From NCBI RefSeq assembly GCF_014648915.1, contig NZ_BMSA01000003.1, forward strand, positions 124,001 to 188,000: a stretch of 64,000 nucleotides of DNA, in the 5' to 3' direction. The notes beneath the pieces were generated by a model. The model searched no databases and had not been told where the DNA came from. It saw nothing but the letters and a program-made list of their open reading frames with translations. Of this stretch, positions 25,433 through 34,500 are shown piece after piece; position 1 is the stretch's first letter, and every line of letters begins with the position of its first letter. This DNA comes from Streptomyces phaeofaciens (GTDB taxonomy: Bacteria; Actinomycetota; Actinomycetes; Streptomycetales; Streptomycetaceae). The translations under genes were made by a program, and so were the position numbers.

Positions 25433-25469
25433 CGTTCACACCGGATTCACACGGTTCACGCCATCCGGA

Positions 25470-27032
25470 TCACAGCACCCGCACCCCCGGCCTGCCGTCC
25501 GTGACGCGCAGCTTCGCCAGCGTGCGGGCGGTCGCCGTCGGCTTGAGGACGGTGTTCACGACCCGCACCTGGGCGTCGACGGCGTCGTTGCGGAGGTCGA
25601 ACAGGTGGTAGCCGCAGTGGGCGTCGATCAGCTTCCAGTGCGGGTTGTCGGCCTTCAGCGGGTCCCACTGGGCGTGGAAGGCGGCCTGGTCCCGGTCGCC
25701 GCCGCTGGAGATCGACGTGCCGACGAACTCGGCGCCGACCGTGGCGGAGGAGGGGTCGGCGAAGTCCCGCTTCAGATCGCTGATCATCGTCAGGTGCCGG
25801 TCGCCGCTGAGCACGACGGGGTTGCGGACGGAGGCGAACTCCCCGAGGAGCGCGCCTCGTTCGGCCTGGTAGCCGTCCCAGGCGTCGTAGTACCAGAGCT
25901 TGCCCCGCCCGGGCAGCAGATCGGTCTCGGCCATCATGATCTGGGAGGCGATCAGGTTCCAGCGGGTGCCGGAGCCGCGCAGCGAGTCGAGCAGCCACCG
26001 CTTCTGCGCGGCGCCGAGCATGGTGAGCGCGGGGTCCTTCGCACCCTCCTGGCCGACCGCCTGATCGCTTCGGTACTGGCGGGTGTCCAGCACGTTCAGC
26101 GTGGCCAGCTGCCCGAAGCGCAGGGTGCGGTACATCCGGATGTGCGGCCCGTTCGGGATCGCCGTCGCCCGTACCGGCATGTGCTCGTAGTACGCCTGGT
26201 AGGCCGCGGTGAGCCGGGCCACGAAGGCGGCGTGCGTCTGCTTGTCGGGGTCCTGCGGGATCTCCCCGGCGAAGTCGTTGTCCACCTCGTGGTCGTCGAA
26301 GGTCACCACCCAGGGCGCGTGGGCGTGCATCCGCTGGAGGTCGGGGTCGGTGCGGTACTGGGCGTACCGGTTGCGGTACTGCGTGAGGGTGTACGGCTCC
26401 CCGCCGCCCTCGTGCCGGCGCACGGCCGTCGCGGAGGGCACCGACTCGTAGATGTAGTCACCGACGAAGACGACGACGTCCGGGTCCTGCGCGTACATGT
26501 CGGCGTAGGGGGTGAAGTGGCCGTTCTGCCAGTTCTGGCAGGAGGCGAGCGCGAGCCGCAGCGAGGGCCCGAAGCCGAGGGGGCGGGGAGCGGTGCGGGT
26601 GCGGCCGACGGGCGAGATCTGGCCGCCGGTCCGGAAGCGGTACCAGTAGACGCGGCCGGGGCGCAGCCCTCGTACATCCACGTGAACGCTGTGCCCGTAC
26701 TCGGGCCGGGCCTGGGCGACACCCCTGAGGACTCCGCCGCCGAACCGCGGATCGGTCGAGATCTCCCACTCCACCGACACGACCTGGGCGGGCATCCCGC
26801 CGCCGTGGAGCGGGTCGGGGGCGAGCCGCGTCCACAGCACGACCCCGTCGGGCAGCGGGTCCCCGGAGGCGACACCGAGCGTGAACACGCCGTCGGGCAG
26901 CCTGGTCCCGGCGGCACGGGCGGTGGCGGGCAGCCACAGCTGGGCGGAGGCGGCGGCGCCGAGCACGGCGGCGCCGGTGGTGAGCAGACGGCGGCGGTCC
27001 GGTGACGCGGCACGGTTCGCTCCGGCGGCCAT
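25470..27032 (-). CDS. phoD: Tat-exported PhoD-like alkaline phosphatase/phosphodiesterase
   Basis: 520 residues from the ATG at 27032, with AAGGGAG 9 bases upstream. The N-terminus ASPDRRRLLTTGAAVLGAAA is a twin-arginine signal ending near ATARA. An N-terminal beta domain (GVASGDPLPDGVVLWTRLAP) precedes the metallophosphatase core: VVVFVGDYIYES, VVTFDDHEVDNDF, TLNVLDTRQYRS and NPVVLSGDRHLTM (metal ligands). PhoD enzymes hydrolyse phosphomonoesters and diesters, and the Bacillus one degrades teichoic acid. The position beside teichoic-acid-type genes fits that role. The gene is usually phosphate-regulated, but I could not see a convincing PHO box. Confidence 0.9.
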   Translation of the reverse strand: MAAGANRAASPDRRRLLTTGAAVLGAAASAQLWLPATARAAGTRLPDGVFTLGVASGDPLPDGVVLWTRLAPDPLHGGGMPAQVVSVEWEISTDPRFGGGVLRGVAQARPEYGHSVHVDVRGLRPGRVYWYRFRTGGQISPVGRTRTAPRPLGFGPSLRLALASCQNWQNGHFTPYADMYAQDPDVVVFVGDYIYESVPSATAVRRHEGGGEPYTLTQYRNRYAQYRTDPDLQRMHAHAPWVVTFDDHEVDNDFAGEIPQDPDKQTHAAFVARLTAAYQAYYEHMPVRATAIPNGPHIRMYRTLRFGQLATLNVLDTRQYRSDQAVGQEGAKDPALTMLGAAQKRWLLDSLRGSGTRWNLIASQIMMAETDLLPGRGKLWYYDAWDGYQAERGALLGEFASVRNPVVLSGDRHLTMISDLKRDFADPSSATVGAEFVGTSISSGGDRDQAAFHAQWDPLKADNPHWKLIDAHCGYHLFDLRNDAVDAQVRVVNTVLKPTATARTLAKLRVTDGRPGVRVL

Positions 27033-27144
27033 CGGTGAACTCCCTTGCGTCGCTGACCTCTTGGACGCAAGAAAGGTGGCATGGGCAGCCAGTCAGGGCA
27101 CTGAACGGAATGCCTCGCATGCATGACAAGTCGAAGGACAAAGG

Positions 27145-27177
27145 AGGACCCGTTGCGGGGGTTCCGCAACGGGTCCT
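27145..27177 (-). terminator. Terminator after obgE
   Basis: AGGACCCGTTGCGG pairs perfectly over 14 bp with CCGCAACGGGTCCT around GGGTT, 29 bases beyond the obgE stop. Confidence 0.85.
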
Positions 27178-27206
27178 GGGTACGTCGGAGGCTCTGGAGG
27201 GGCGCT

Positions 27207-28643
27207 CTAGAAGGGCTCGAAGCCCTCGAACTCCTGGGCCGCCTCGTCCCGTTCGGCCTGCTTGTCGCGGCGTCGCTGGGTCGCGGGACGCGGGGCGTCG
27301 AAGCGGTGGTCCTCGCCACGGCGGCCGAGCATCTCGGCACCGGCCATCACGGTCGGCTCCCAGTCGAAGACGACCGCGTTGTCCTCGGGACCGATGGCGA
27401 CGCCGTCACCCGAGCGGGCGCCCGCCTTCATCAACGCCTCTTCCACACCGAGGCGGTTGAGCCGGTCGGCGAGGTAGCCGACGGCCTCGTCGTTGTTGAA
27501 GTCGGTCTGGCGCACCCAGCGTTCGGGCTTCTCGCCGCGGACGCGGAACAGGCCGTCCTCCTCCAGCGTGACGGTGAAGCCGGCCTCGTCCACGGCCTTG
27601 GGCCGGATGACGATCCGGGTCGCCTCCTCCTTCGGCTTGGCCGCGCGCGCCGCGCCCACCATCTCGGCGAGGGCGAAGGACAGTTCCTTGAGACCCAGGT
27701 GCGCCACCGCGGACACCTCGAAGACCCGGTAGCCCCGCGCCTCCAGGTCCGGCCGGACCATCTCGGCGAGGTCCTTGCCGTCCGGTACGTCGATCTTGTT
27801 CAGGACGACGATGCGGGGACGGTTGTCGAGGCCGCCGTACTGCTTGAGCTCCTCCTCGATGATGTCGAGGTCGGAGAGCGGGTCGCGCTCGGACTCCAGG
27901 GTCGCCGTGTCCAGCACGTGCACCAGGACGCTGCACCGCTCGACGTGGCGCAGGAACTCCAGACCGAGGCCCTTGCCCTGGCTGGCGCCCGGGATGAGAC
28001 CGGGGACATCGGCGATGGTGTAGACGCTCGACCCGGCGGTGACCACGCCCAGGTTCGGGACGAGGGTCGTGAACGGGTAGTCCGCGATCTTCGGCTTGGC
28101 GGCGGACAGCACGGAGATCAGCGAGGACTTGCCCGCGCTCGGGTAGCCGACGAGGGCCACGTCCGCGACCGTCTTCAGCTCCAGGACGATGTCCTGGAGG
28201 TCACCGGGCACGCCGAGCAGCGCGAAGCCGGGCGCCTTGCGGCGGGCCGAGGACAGTGCCGCGTTGCCGAGGCCGCCGCGGCCGCCCTGGGCGGCGATGT
28301 ACGAGGTGCCGTGGCCGACCAGGTCCGCCAGCACGTTGCCGGCCTTGTCCTGGATCACGGTGCCGTCCGGGACCGGCAGGATCAGGTCCTGGCCGTCCTT
28401 GCCGGAGCGGTTGCCGCCCTCGCCGGGCTTGCCGTTGGTGGCGCTGCGGTGGGGCTTGTGGTGGTAGTCGATGAGCGTGGTGACCGACTGGTCGACGACC
28501 AGGATCACGTCACCGCCGTGCCCGCCGTTGCCCCCGTCGGGGCCGCCGAGCGGCTTGAACTTCTCACGGTGGACGGAGGCACAGCCGTGACCTCCGTTAC
28601 CCGCGGCGACATGCAGTTCGACGCGGTCCACGAAGGTGGTCAT
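27207..28643 (-). CDS. obgE: GTPase Obg/CgtA
   Basis: 478 residues from the ATG at 28643, with GGAGG 8 bases upstream. Three domains: Gly-rich Obg fold (residues 1-160, [13 protein letters not shown]), GTPase ([32 protein letters not shown]) and the actinobacterial OCT domain (residues ~340-420, [17 protein letters not shown]). A ~50-residue basic/acidic tail ends [11 protein letters not shown]. Family role: ribosome-assembly and stringent-response GTPase; in Streptomyces it affects aerial differentiation. It follows rplU-rpmA, but a large hairpin lies between rpmA and obgE, which could reduce read-through. Confidence 0.97.
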   Translation of the reverse strand: MTTFVDRVELHVAAGNGGHGCASVHREKFKPLGGPDGGNGGHGGDVILVVDQSVTTLIDYHHKPHRSATNGKPGEGGNRSGKDGQDLILPVPDGTVIQDKAGNVLADLVGHGTSYIAAQGGRGGLGNAALSSARRKAPGFALLGVPGDLQDIVLELKTVADVALVGYPSAGKSSLISVLSAAKPKIADYPFTTLVPNLGVVTAGSSVYTIADVPGLIPGASQGKGLGLEFLRHVERCSVLVHVLDTATLESERDPLSDLDIIEEELKQYGGLDNRPRIVVLNKIDVPDGKDLAEMVRPDLEARGYRVFEVSAVAHLGLKELSFALAEMVGAARAAKPKEEATRIVIRPKAVDEAGFTVTLEEDGLFRVRGEKPERWVRQTDFNNDEAVGYLADRLNRLGVEEALMKAGARSGDGVAIGPEDNAVVFDWEPTVMAGAEMLGRRGEDHRFDAPRPATQRRRDKQAERDEAAQEFEGFEPF

Positions 28644-28696
28644 GGTAGGTGCCTCCAGCACTGCGAAAACGTACGGATGTGTCTTACTGCCTAACA

Positions 28697-28746
28697 CGCG
28701 AAAGGCGGACCCGCCTTCCCACAGGGGAAGTGAGGTCCGCCTCGCG
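28697..28746 (-). terminator. Hairpin between rpmA and obgE
   Basis: CGCG, AGGCGGACC and an inner CTTCCC pair with their complements across 50 bases. It begins 12 bases after the rpmA stop and could act as a partial terminator or processing site ahead of obgE. Confidence 0.65.
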
Positions 28747-28757
28747 AAAGCTTCCGA

Positions 28758-29012
28758 TCAGGCGACCGGAACGATGTTCACGACCTTACGGCCACGGTGG
28801 GTGCCGAACTGCACCGAACCGGCCTGGAGGGCGAACAGCGTGTCGTCGCCACCGCGGCCGACACCGGCGCCCGGGTGGAAGTGGGTGCCACGCTGGCGGA
28901 CCAGGATCTCACCCGCGTTGACGACCTGACCGCCGAAGCGCTTCACGCCGAGCCGCTGGGCATTGGAGTCGCGACCGTTCCGAGTGGACGATGCGCCCTT
29001 CTTGTGTGCCAT
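28758..29012 (-). CDS. rpmA: 50S ribosomal protein L27
   Basis: 84 residues, [20 protein letters not shown] at the N-terminus, the standard L27 sequence with an unprocessed Met-Ala start. The full family length runs to VVNIVPVA. L27 lies at the peptidyl-transferase centre. Start ATG at 29012 is 16 bases after rplU on the same strand, in the universal rplU-rpmA-obgE order. Confidence 0.98.
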   Translation of the reverse strand: MAHKKGASSTRNGRDSNAQRLGVKRFGGQVVNAGEILVRQRGTHFHPGAGVGRGGDDTLFALQAGSVQFGTHRGRKVVNIVPVA

Positions 29013-29028
29013 GTCTCAGTCCCTACCC

Positions 29029-29349
29029 TTACTTCGCAGCCGCGGGGATCTCAGTGACCTTGATCGCCGTGTACTGCTGGCGGTGGCCCTGACGACGGCG
29101 GTAGCCGGTCTTGTTCTTGTAGCGAAGGATGTCGATCTTCACACCCTTGTGGTGGTCCACGACCTCGGCCTGGACCTTGATGCCGGCCAGCACCCACGGG
29201 TCGCTGGTCACAGCGTCGCCGTCGACAACGAGCAGGGTCGAGAGCTCGACCGTGTCGCCAACCTTGGCAGTGGAAATCTTGTCAACCTCAACGATGTCGC
29301 CGACAGCAACCTTGTGCTGGCGGCCACCGCTGCGCACGATGGCGTACAA
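29029..29349 (-). CDS. rplU: 50S ribosomal protein L21 (TTG start)
   Basis: 106 residues beginning [14 protein letters not shown], the conserved L21 N-terminus. The only codon that gives this start is TTG at 29349; no ATG or GTG lies nearby in frame. A GAGAGTGAG sequence about 6 bases upstream could serve as the ribosome-binding site. The RNA-binding end [19 protein letters not shown] is intact. The 205-base upstream gap holds an AGGAGGAA-like stretch on the plus strand but no gene. No specific autoregulatory leader structure was identified. Confidence 0.96.
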   Translation of the reverse strand: MYAIVRSGGRQHKVAVGDIVEVDKISTAKVGDTVELSTLLVVDGDAVTSDPWVLAGIKVQAEVVDHHKGVKIDILRYKNKTGYRRRQGHRQQYTAIKVTEIPAAAK

Positions 29350-29554
29350 GCGGATCTCACTCTCTCGCTCGGGAACGGCACCCCCGCAGTCCAGTCACCC
29401 GGGAACGAACACGGGCAACCTCTCCCGGTCACCGGGAACCGGCATCCAGGAGGAAGAGGTTTACGGGGATGTGGCGCGCCTAGGAAACACGCCGACGGTC
29501 AAGACTACGGGCGGGCGCCGAGGGGGTCAAACCGGGCCGTCACCCCACCCCGCC

Positions 29555-30178
29555 TCACCTCTGCTCGACCTCGGGGTCCACGCCCTCCCCCTCGATGGCG
29601 AACCCGGACGTGTCCAGCTCGAAGTCGAACGGCGCGGGGATGCGTACAGGCCGCCCGAAGGGAACGTTGGTCCGGGACCGGTACCCCTTCGGAGAGGGAT
29701 CCCACATCACATTGACCTCCCCGATCCGCATGTCGAGCAGCAGATACACGGGGACGATCCGCCCATACGTCGCCATCTTGTCGAGCCAGTCGACGTCCTT
29801 GGTGGAGTCGGAGGTCAGCTCGGCAACGAGGGAGAGGGCGGAGGCGTCGGCGTGGCGGCCGGCGGCGTCGAAGGCGGTTTCGTCGGCGACGAAGAGGTCG
29901 GGCCCGTAGCCACGCTCCCTGGACGGGAAGACGAAGAGGAAGGGCGAGGTCTCCGTGACATGCCCGTCCGGTGCATGCGCCTCCACCTGCGCACGCAGCC
30001 TTCGCATGGGACGCAGGTAACGCAGCTTCGACCACGGCGACACGACGATCTTCCCCCGGATGAGCTCGGCCGTGTAGCCGGCAGGTGTGTCCATCTCCTC
30101 GACGATCCGGAGCATCTCCTCGAAGGATCCGCTCGGCGGGGCGTCTATGGCCCGGGGACGCTCGGTCATGACGGTCAC
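29555..30178 (-). CDS. Uma2-family putative restriction-type endonuclease
   Basis: 207 residues from the GTG at 30178 (MTVMTERPRAI), with GGAGG 6 bases upstream; an ATG at 30169 is an alternative. Uma2 (DUF820) features: GYTAELIRGKIVVSP, GYGPDLFVADETAF (acidic Pro-Asp), SLVAELTSDSTKDVDWLDK (Glu with downstream Lys) and PVYLLLD. These are the PD-(D/E)xK catalytic positions of the family. Families of such genes are multicopy in Streptomyces, and their physiological role is not established. It marks the start of an accessory region. Confidence 0.85.
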   Translation of the reverse strand: MTVMTERPRAIDAPPSGSFEEMLRIVEEMDTPAGYTAELIRGKIVVSPWSKLRYLRPMRRLRAQVEAHAPDGHVTETSPFLFVFPSRERGYGPDLFVADETAFDAAGRHADASALSLVAELTSDSTKDVDWLDKMATYGRIVPVYLLLDMRIGEVNVMWDPSPKGYRSRTNVPFGRPVRIPAPFDFELDTSGFAIEGEGVDPEVEQR

Positions 30179-30261
30179 CACGATCCTCCACTGATTACAG
30201 AGCGTGTCGCTGGCACCACGATAGCGCCGGGGTGTGACAGCCGCCCGCCCCTCGGCGACGC

Positions 30262-30645
30262 TCACGCCCGGACCTCGCACCAGAGCAGCTTCCCGTCACG
30301 CCCGAGGGGGTACCCGCCCCACGCCTCCGCGTAATGACACACGAGGAACAGCCCGCGTCCCCCTTCGGCCGCCACGCCCGCCAGGACGGGCCGAAGGGAC
30401 CCGGACCGCTTGTCGAAGGGAGGCGGGATGTGCGGGTTGGCATCCCAGACGCCCACCCGCAGCCGACTGCGCCCGAGCCCGCGAAGCCGGAGGGTCGCGG
30501 GGCCGGTGGAGTGCCGGTAGGCGTTGGTGACCAGTTCGGTGGCCAGCAGTTCGGCGGTGTCCTGGAGTTGAGGGATGCCGTGCCCGGCGAGAACGGCGCG
30601 AAGCGTGACACGGGCGATGCGTGCGGCCCGTGGGTCATGGGGCAT
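30262..30645 (-). CDS. Anti-sigma-factor-like ATP-binding protein (HATPase_c_2)
   Basis: 127 residues from the ATG at 30645, with GGGGAGGTGC in front. GHKL-type ATPase boxes: N-box LLATELVTNAYRHS, G1 VGVWDANP, G2 GRGLFLVCHY. Such small SpoIIAB/RsbW-like proteins in Streptomyces typically lie divergent from an XRE-DUF5753 and DUF397 pair. Here the divergent side keeps only the tail of the XRE gene plus an intact DUF397 gene. Role inferred: partner-switch or regulatory ATPase. The target is unknown. Confidence 0.82.
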   Translation of the reverse strand: MPHDPRAARIARVTLRAVLAGHGIPQLQDTAELLATELVTNAYRHSTGPATLRLRGLGRSRLRVGVWDANPHIPPPFDKRSGSLRPVLAGVAAEGGRGLFLVCHYAEAWGGYPLGRDGKLLWCEVRA

Positions 30646-30657
30646 GCACCTCCCCAG

Positions 30658-30756
30658 TTGGAGCGCTACCGCCTGATTTTGGACCGTACAACCCAAGCAG
30701 CCCTTCCTGCGGCCAAGTCCCGCGACTTCATCGCCCAACTCACCCAAGACCTTTGA
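30658..30756 (+). pseudogene. C-terminal remnant of an XRE-family (DUF5753) regulator
   Basis: The frame ending in TGA at 30756 reads LERYRLILDRTTQAALPAA then KSRDFIAQLTQDL, which resembles the last ~32 residues of XRE/DUF5753 regulators (family tail of the form YRxxxDRxxxxALPxxxSRxxI). Upstream of 30658 the same frame becomes antisense to the divergent ATPase gene and carries no helix-turn-helix. The stop lies 8 bases before the ATG of a DUF397 gene, the normal partner spacing. I infer that the body of the regulator was deleted, bringing the ATPase start up to the remnant. Confidence 0.6.
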
Positions 30757-30764
30757 AGGACCCC

Positions 30765-30959
30765 ATGCCCGAACTGCACTCGCAGAAGTCCACATACAGC
30801 CAGGAAGCCTCCGCCTGCGTCTACCTCGCCGCGACTCCCGCCGGGGGGATCCTTCTCCGCGAGAGCGACGAACCGCAGACCATCCTCACCACCGGACTGA
30901 AACAGCTCAGCAATCTCGTATCCGCATGCATCACGTCCACCACGCTCCGAAACGGTTGA
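30765..30959 (+). CDS. DUF397-domain protein
   Basis: 64 residues from the ATG at 30765, with GAAGGA 4 bases upstream. The DUF397 pattern is visible: QKSTYSQEASACVYLA (usually KSSYSxxxxxCVEVA), a short loop, LLRESDEP and a final helix LKQLSNLVSACI. DUF397 proteins are small partners of XRE/DUF5753 regulators in actinomycetes and may act in antitoxin-like or developmental switches. Its expected upstream partner survives only as a ~32-codon fragment, so this gene is probably an orphan. The conserved Trp residues of the family are missing. Confidence 0.7.
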   Translation: MPELHSQKSTYSQEASACVYLAATPAGGILLRESDEPQTILTTGLKQLSNLVSACITSTTLRNG

Positions 30960-31109
30960 CAGACGCGGCTGCACGGCTTCCGACGACCGCGCCTCCGATG
31001 AGAGCGGCCAGACGACATCAACGAAGTGATCCTCAAACTCGCCTGCTGTCTCATCACCCACCGGCAACTCGGCTCGTTGTGTCGCCGTAGTTACCGATGG
31101 GCCCTCACA

Positions 31110-31565
31110 TCAGTTCGCGCGAAGCCCTTTACAATCTAGGAACTCCAGGAAATCGGCATACAAGAACTCGATGTGACCGTCTTCGTGATCCACGAAATCG
31201 ACCCTCTCAAGGCAAACCCCATCGACCACCGAAAAACCCCACCAGTCACCTGTACCGACAGGTGCAACAGCAACAAATCCCCCCGAAGGGAATTCCGCTC
31301 GGTTGACACTCAGCAAGTCATCTCCGTCCTCATCGACCGAAACGACCGGCAGCAAGTCAAGGAAAAGGAACTGTCCCGCCCCGTGGCGTCGCATAAATTC
31401 CTTATACTTTCCTGGAAGTCGAACTTGAAGCTCCTGTTCCACTCGCATCAGATCGACGTCGGAAGCCGCCCAAGAGTCGAAGAGCTGAAATCCTTCCGGA
31501 AGGGTTCTCCCTGCACGTTCTGCGCGAACCGCGGATAGGCGGATTTCAAACTCTTCGAACTCCAC
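31110..31565 (-). CDS. SMI1/KNR4-family putative immunity protein
   Basis: 151 residues from the GTG at 31565, with GGGAG 5 bases upstream; an in-frame TTG four codons earlier lacks a site. SUKH-type features: a helix with DLMRVEQELQVRLPGKYKEFMRRHGAG (positions ~35-60, LPxxYxxFxxxxGAG pattern), then FLFLDLLPVVSVDEDG and a VGTGDWWGFSV strand. This superfamily is the classic immunity partner of secreted polymorphic toxins. It starts 15 bases after the RHS toxin gene, so the two are co-transcribed. Codons such as TAT, TTT and CTA are more frequent than in neighbours, suggesting acquired DNA. Confidence 0.82.
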   Translation of the reverse strand: MEFEEFEIRLSAVRAERAGRTLPEGFQLFDSWAASDVDLMRVEQELQVRLPGKYKEFMRRHGAGQFLFLDLLPVVSVDEDGDDLLSVNRAEFPSGGFVAVAPVGTGDWWGFSVVDGVCLERVDFVDHEDGHIEFLYADFLEFLDCKGLRAN

Positions 31566-31580
31566 AAGCGCTCCCAATTC

Positions 31581-34500
31581 TTACGGGTCAGGCCAGTTGT
31601 CGAACCAAAGGTCGGGACCATAGTGTCCCCAACCCTGCTCTTGTGATCGGTACCACCAGTGCAGTTGAGTGTCCTCGGAGCGCATCTGCGATGTGACTCC
31701 CTGATTCCACGGGTTTCGATGGAGGTCGGTTCCCGGTCCTCGATGCACCACCTGATCCAACTCATGAGTCGGACTTCCAGGCATCTGATCGGCGTGATGG
31801 ATCTCAATCTTGTCACCAAGGTGCTTCGGCCGGACACCGTGCGCACCGCCGCCGATATCCCCTCGGGTCCAGGGGCCCGCGTGTCGGATAGGCGCATCAG
31901 CAGGGCCAGTGCCCGTTCCTGGAGCACAGTTGCACTCAACGCCGGGTGGGGTGTCACCACAGTTGTGAACCAGGACCGGTATGTTCCCCGCCTGCACATA
32001 GTACGTGTGCACGTCGCTGACAGTCAGGTCGTGCGTGCGCTGACGCTCGTCGAAAGAGCGGATAGCCGTGAGGGTTACCGAGCCGCCGTCCGAGGTGTGG
32101 AGCCGCATGCCCGGCTCAAGGTCGCCGGCCTCGATCCACGCCTTCTCCGAGTCCACCCAGAACGGGTGGGTCGTCGTGGAGACCAAGGCCTCGGCCTTGC
32201 CGGACTTGCTCTTGATCGTCAGGTCGACAAAGTGCTTGTCGTCCTCGGTGACGATCGTGCCGACGACCACGCGCAGCGTCGTCTTCCCTGTTGCAGGGTC
32301 AGTCGCGGTGATCTTGTCACCGAGCTGGACCTTCTCGATCGGCTTGGTTTTGCCACTCGCGAGCAGAACTTTGGTGCCAGGCAGGAAGCTGTGGGGCACC
32401 GGACATGAATCGTTGCCCTTCTTCTTCAGGGCAGCCGCAGCCTTCTTTCTTGCCTGCGCCAGCTTCTCCGTGGCCTTGGCCAGCGCCCCCTTGGCCTTGC
32501 CCAGCGCCTTGTTCGCCTTGAAGAGGCTCCGTACGCCGCCGACCAGGTCGTCGACCAGGCCGACCACCCGTTTCACGAGCCTGGCGCCCTTGGCCCAGTC
32601 CCACGGTGCCCCGTACTTCGCGAGGATCTTGCCGGCCAGGCCGCCCGCGAAGCTGCCGGCGATGTTGAGCAGGGTCTCTCCGCAGGCGCCGACGTCGCCG
32701 CTGGAGACGCAGTCCAGGGCCGCGTCCACGCCGAGGATGTCCCGGGCGATCGCGACCAGCGCCTTGCCCGCGGAAGTCACTCGCTGCTTGGCAGTGGACT
32801 GCTGTGCCTGAGCCGACGCCACGTTCGACGAGGCTTCGGTGACATCGGCGGCCGCGTCGTCGACCTCGTCGATGCCGGTGTCGGTGTAGGTGCCCCCGTA
32901 GCCCGAGCAGTACCTATGCCCGTAGCAGCTCTCCAGACCCGACGGGTCGGACAGGGTCACCGGGGAGTTGTCGGCGTACGCGTAGCCGTTGATCTGGCTG
33001 GGTCTGGTGTAGTCGATGATCGGGTCGACCGAGATGAACTTGCCGATCGCCGGGTCGTACTCCCGCGCCCCCAGGTGGGTCAGGCCGGTCGACGCGTCGA
33101 TCGTGCCGCCGACGTAGCCCCTCTCTCCCGGCCAGGGACCGAGCTTCTCGCCGCGCTCGACGCCGTACGGGTCGAAGCGACGCTGGGATATCGCGCCGGT
33201 CGCGGCGTCGATCGCCAGCTCGCCCGTGCCGTGGTGGTCTGAGGCGATGAAGGAGAGCTTCGTGGCAGTACGGACCGCGACGGTCTGGCCGGCGTAGTCG
33301 TAGTAGCGGGTGGCTTCCTTCTTGGTGCCGTCGGCCGACAGCTTCAGCTCGGTGCCCGGCAGATAGACGGTCGTGCCGGAGGGATCCTTGCGCACCAGTC
33401 GGCTGCCGGACGCGTCATACAGGTAGCTGGTCTTGGAGCCGTTCGCCTCGGTGACCTCGCTGAGCTTTCCGGCGTCGTTCCAGAGCAGGGACTGAGTGTT
33501 GCCGCCGATCACGCGCTTGGTGGTGTTGCCCGCGTCGTCGTACTCGTACGTCGACTGCCTGTTCCCGGTCGGGGTCTGCTCCACCACCTTGGTGACCTGG
33601 TGCGGACCGTCGCCCAGCGCGCCCGCGCCGCCGTATTCGTAGTCGCGCGTGATGTCCTTCGCCGCGTCGAGCCCGGTGTCGTGGTTGACCTCGGAGACAC
33701 GGTTGCCGATGGCGTCGGTCTCGTACGACTTCCAGTACGGAGCCGGACCGCCGAGTGAGCTCGCACCGGCGGCAGGGTCACACGCCGCCGGCCCGGTGCC
33801 CTCCACCGGGACCGTGGAGCCGCGGGTGCCGGAGCCTGCCGCAGTCGCCGTCGTCGCCGCCGGGGTCCAAGCATCCTCGAGCCGCTGCCGAGTGTCGTAG
33901 GCGAAACACTGCACGTCCAGAGCCGAAGTGTTCGCCGTGTCCGTGACGGACAAGACGTTTCCCGACTGGTCGTAGGAGTAGGCGGCGTCACGGGCGGGGC
34001 CCGTCGAGCCGACTACGCCGGTCACCGAGCGGGTCAGTCGGTCGGTGCCCTTCTCGTGGAAAAAGGTCTGCCCGACCTTCTTGCCGCTGCCCGAGGACAG
34101 TTCCAGTTCCTTGAGCTGGCTCTTTTCCGTGTAGGCCGTTCTGGTGACGTACGAGGTGCTGCCCGTCATGGTCATCGGGCGCTGTAGCGCGTCGTATGTG
34201 TACGTCACGTTCTCCGCCGGCAGGTCGCCGATGGCGGGCAGGCCGGTGGTACGGACCGTCCCGTCCTGGTTGTACGTGGTGGTGAAGATGTACGTACCGG
34301 CGAGCGAGTCCTGGGAAGCAGGGACCACGTAAGCGGTCTGCAGCGGGCGGTAGAACGCGTCCATCGACTGAATGGCCGAGGTGAAATACTCCGTCGGCGA
34401 GACGTAGTTGAGGAAGCCGTAGGCCTGCCCCAGCCAGCCCGCCTTGTCATACCTGGTCTCGCTCAGTCTGGTGCCGGTGCCGGCGTCGCCCTGCCAGGTC

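Noticed and set aside
27033..27110. Possible PHO box upstream of phoD
   Set aside because: GTTCA-like words occur (GTTCACC beside the start, one further up) but not as properly spaced direct repeats.
29350..29510. TTGACC on the minus strand upstream of rplU as a promoter -35
   Set aside because: The nearest TAnnnT-like hexamer is only 14 bases away, too short; no convincing promoter could be assigned.
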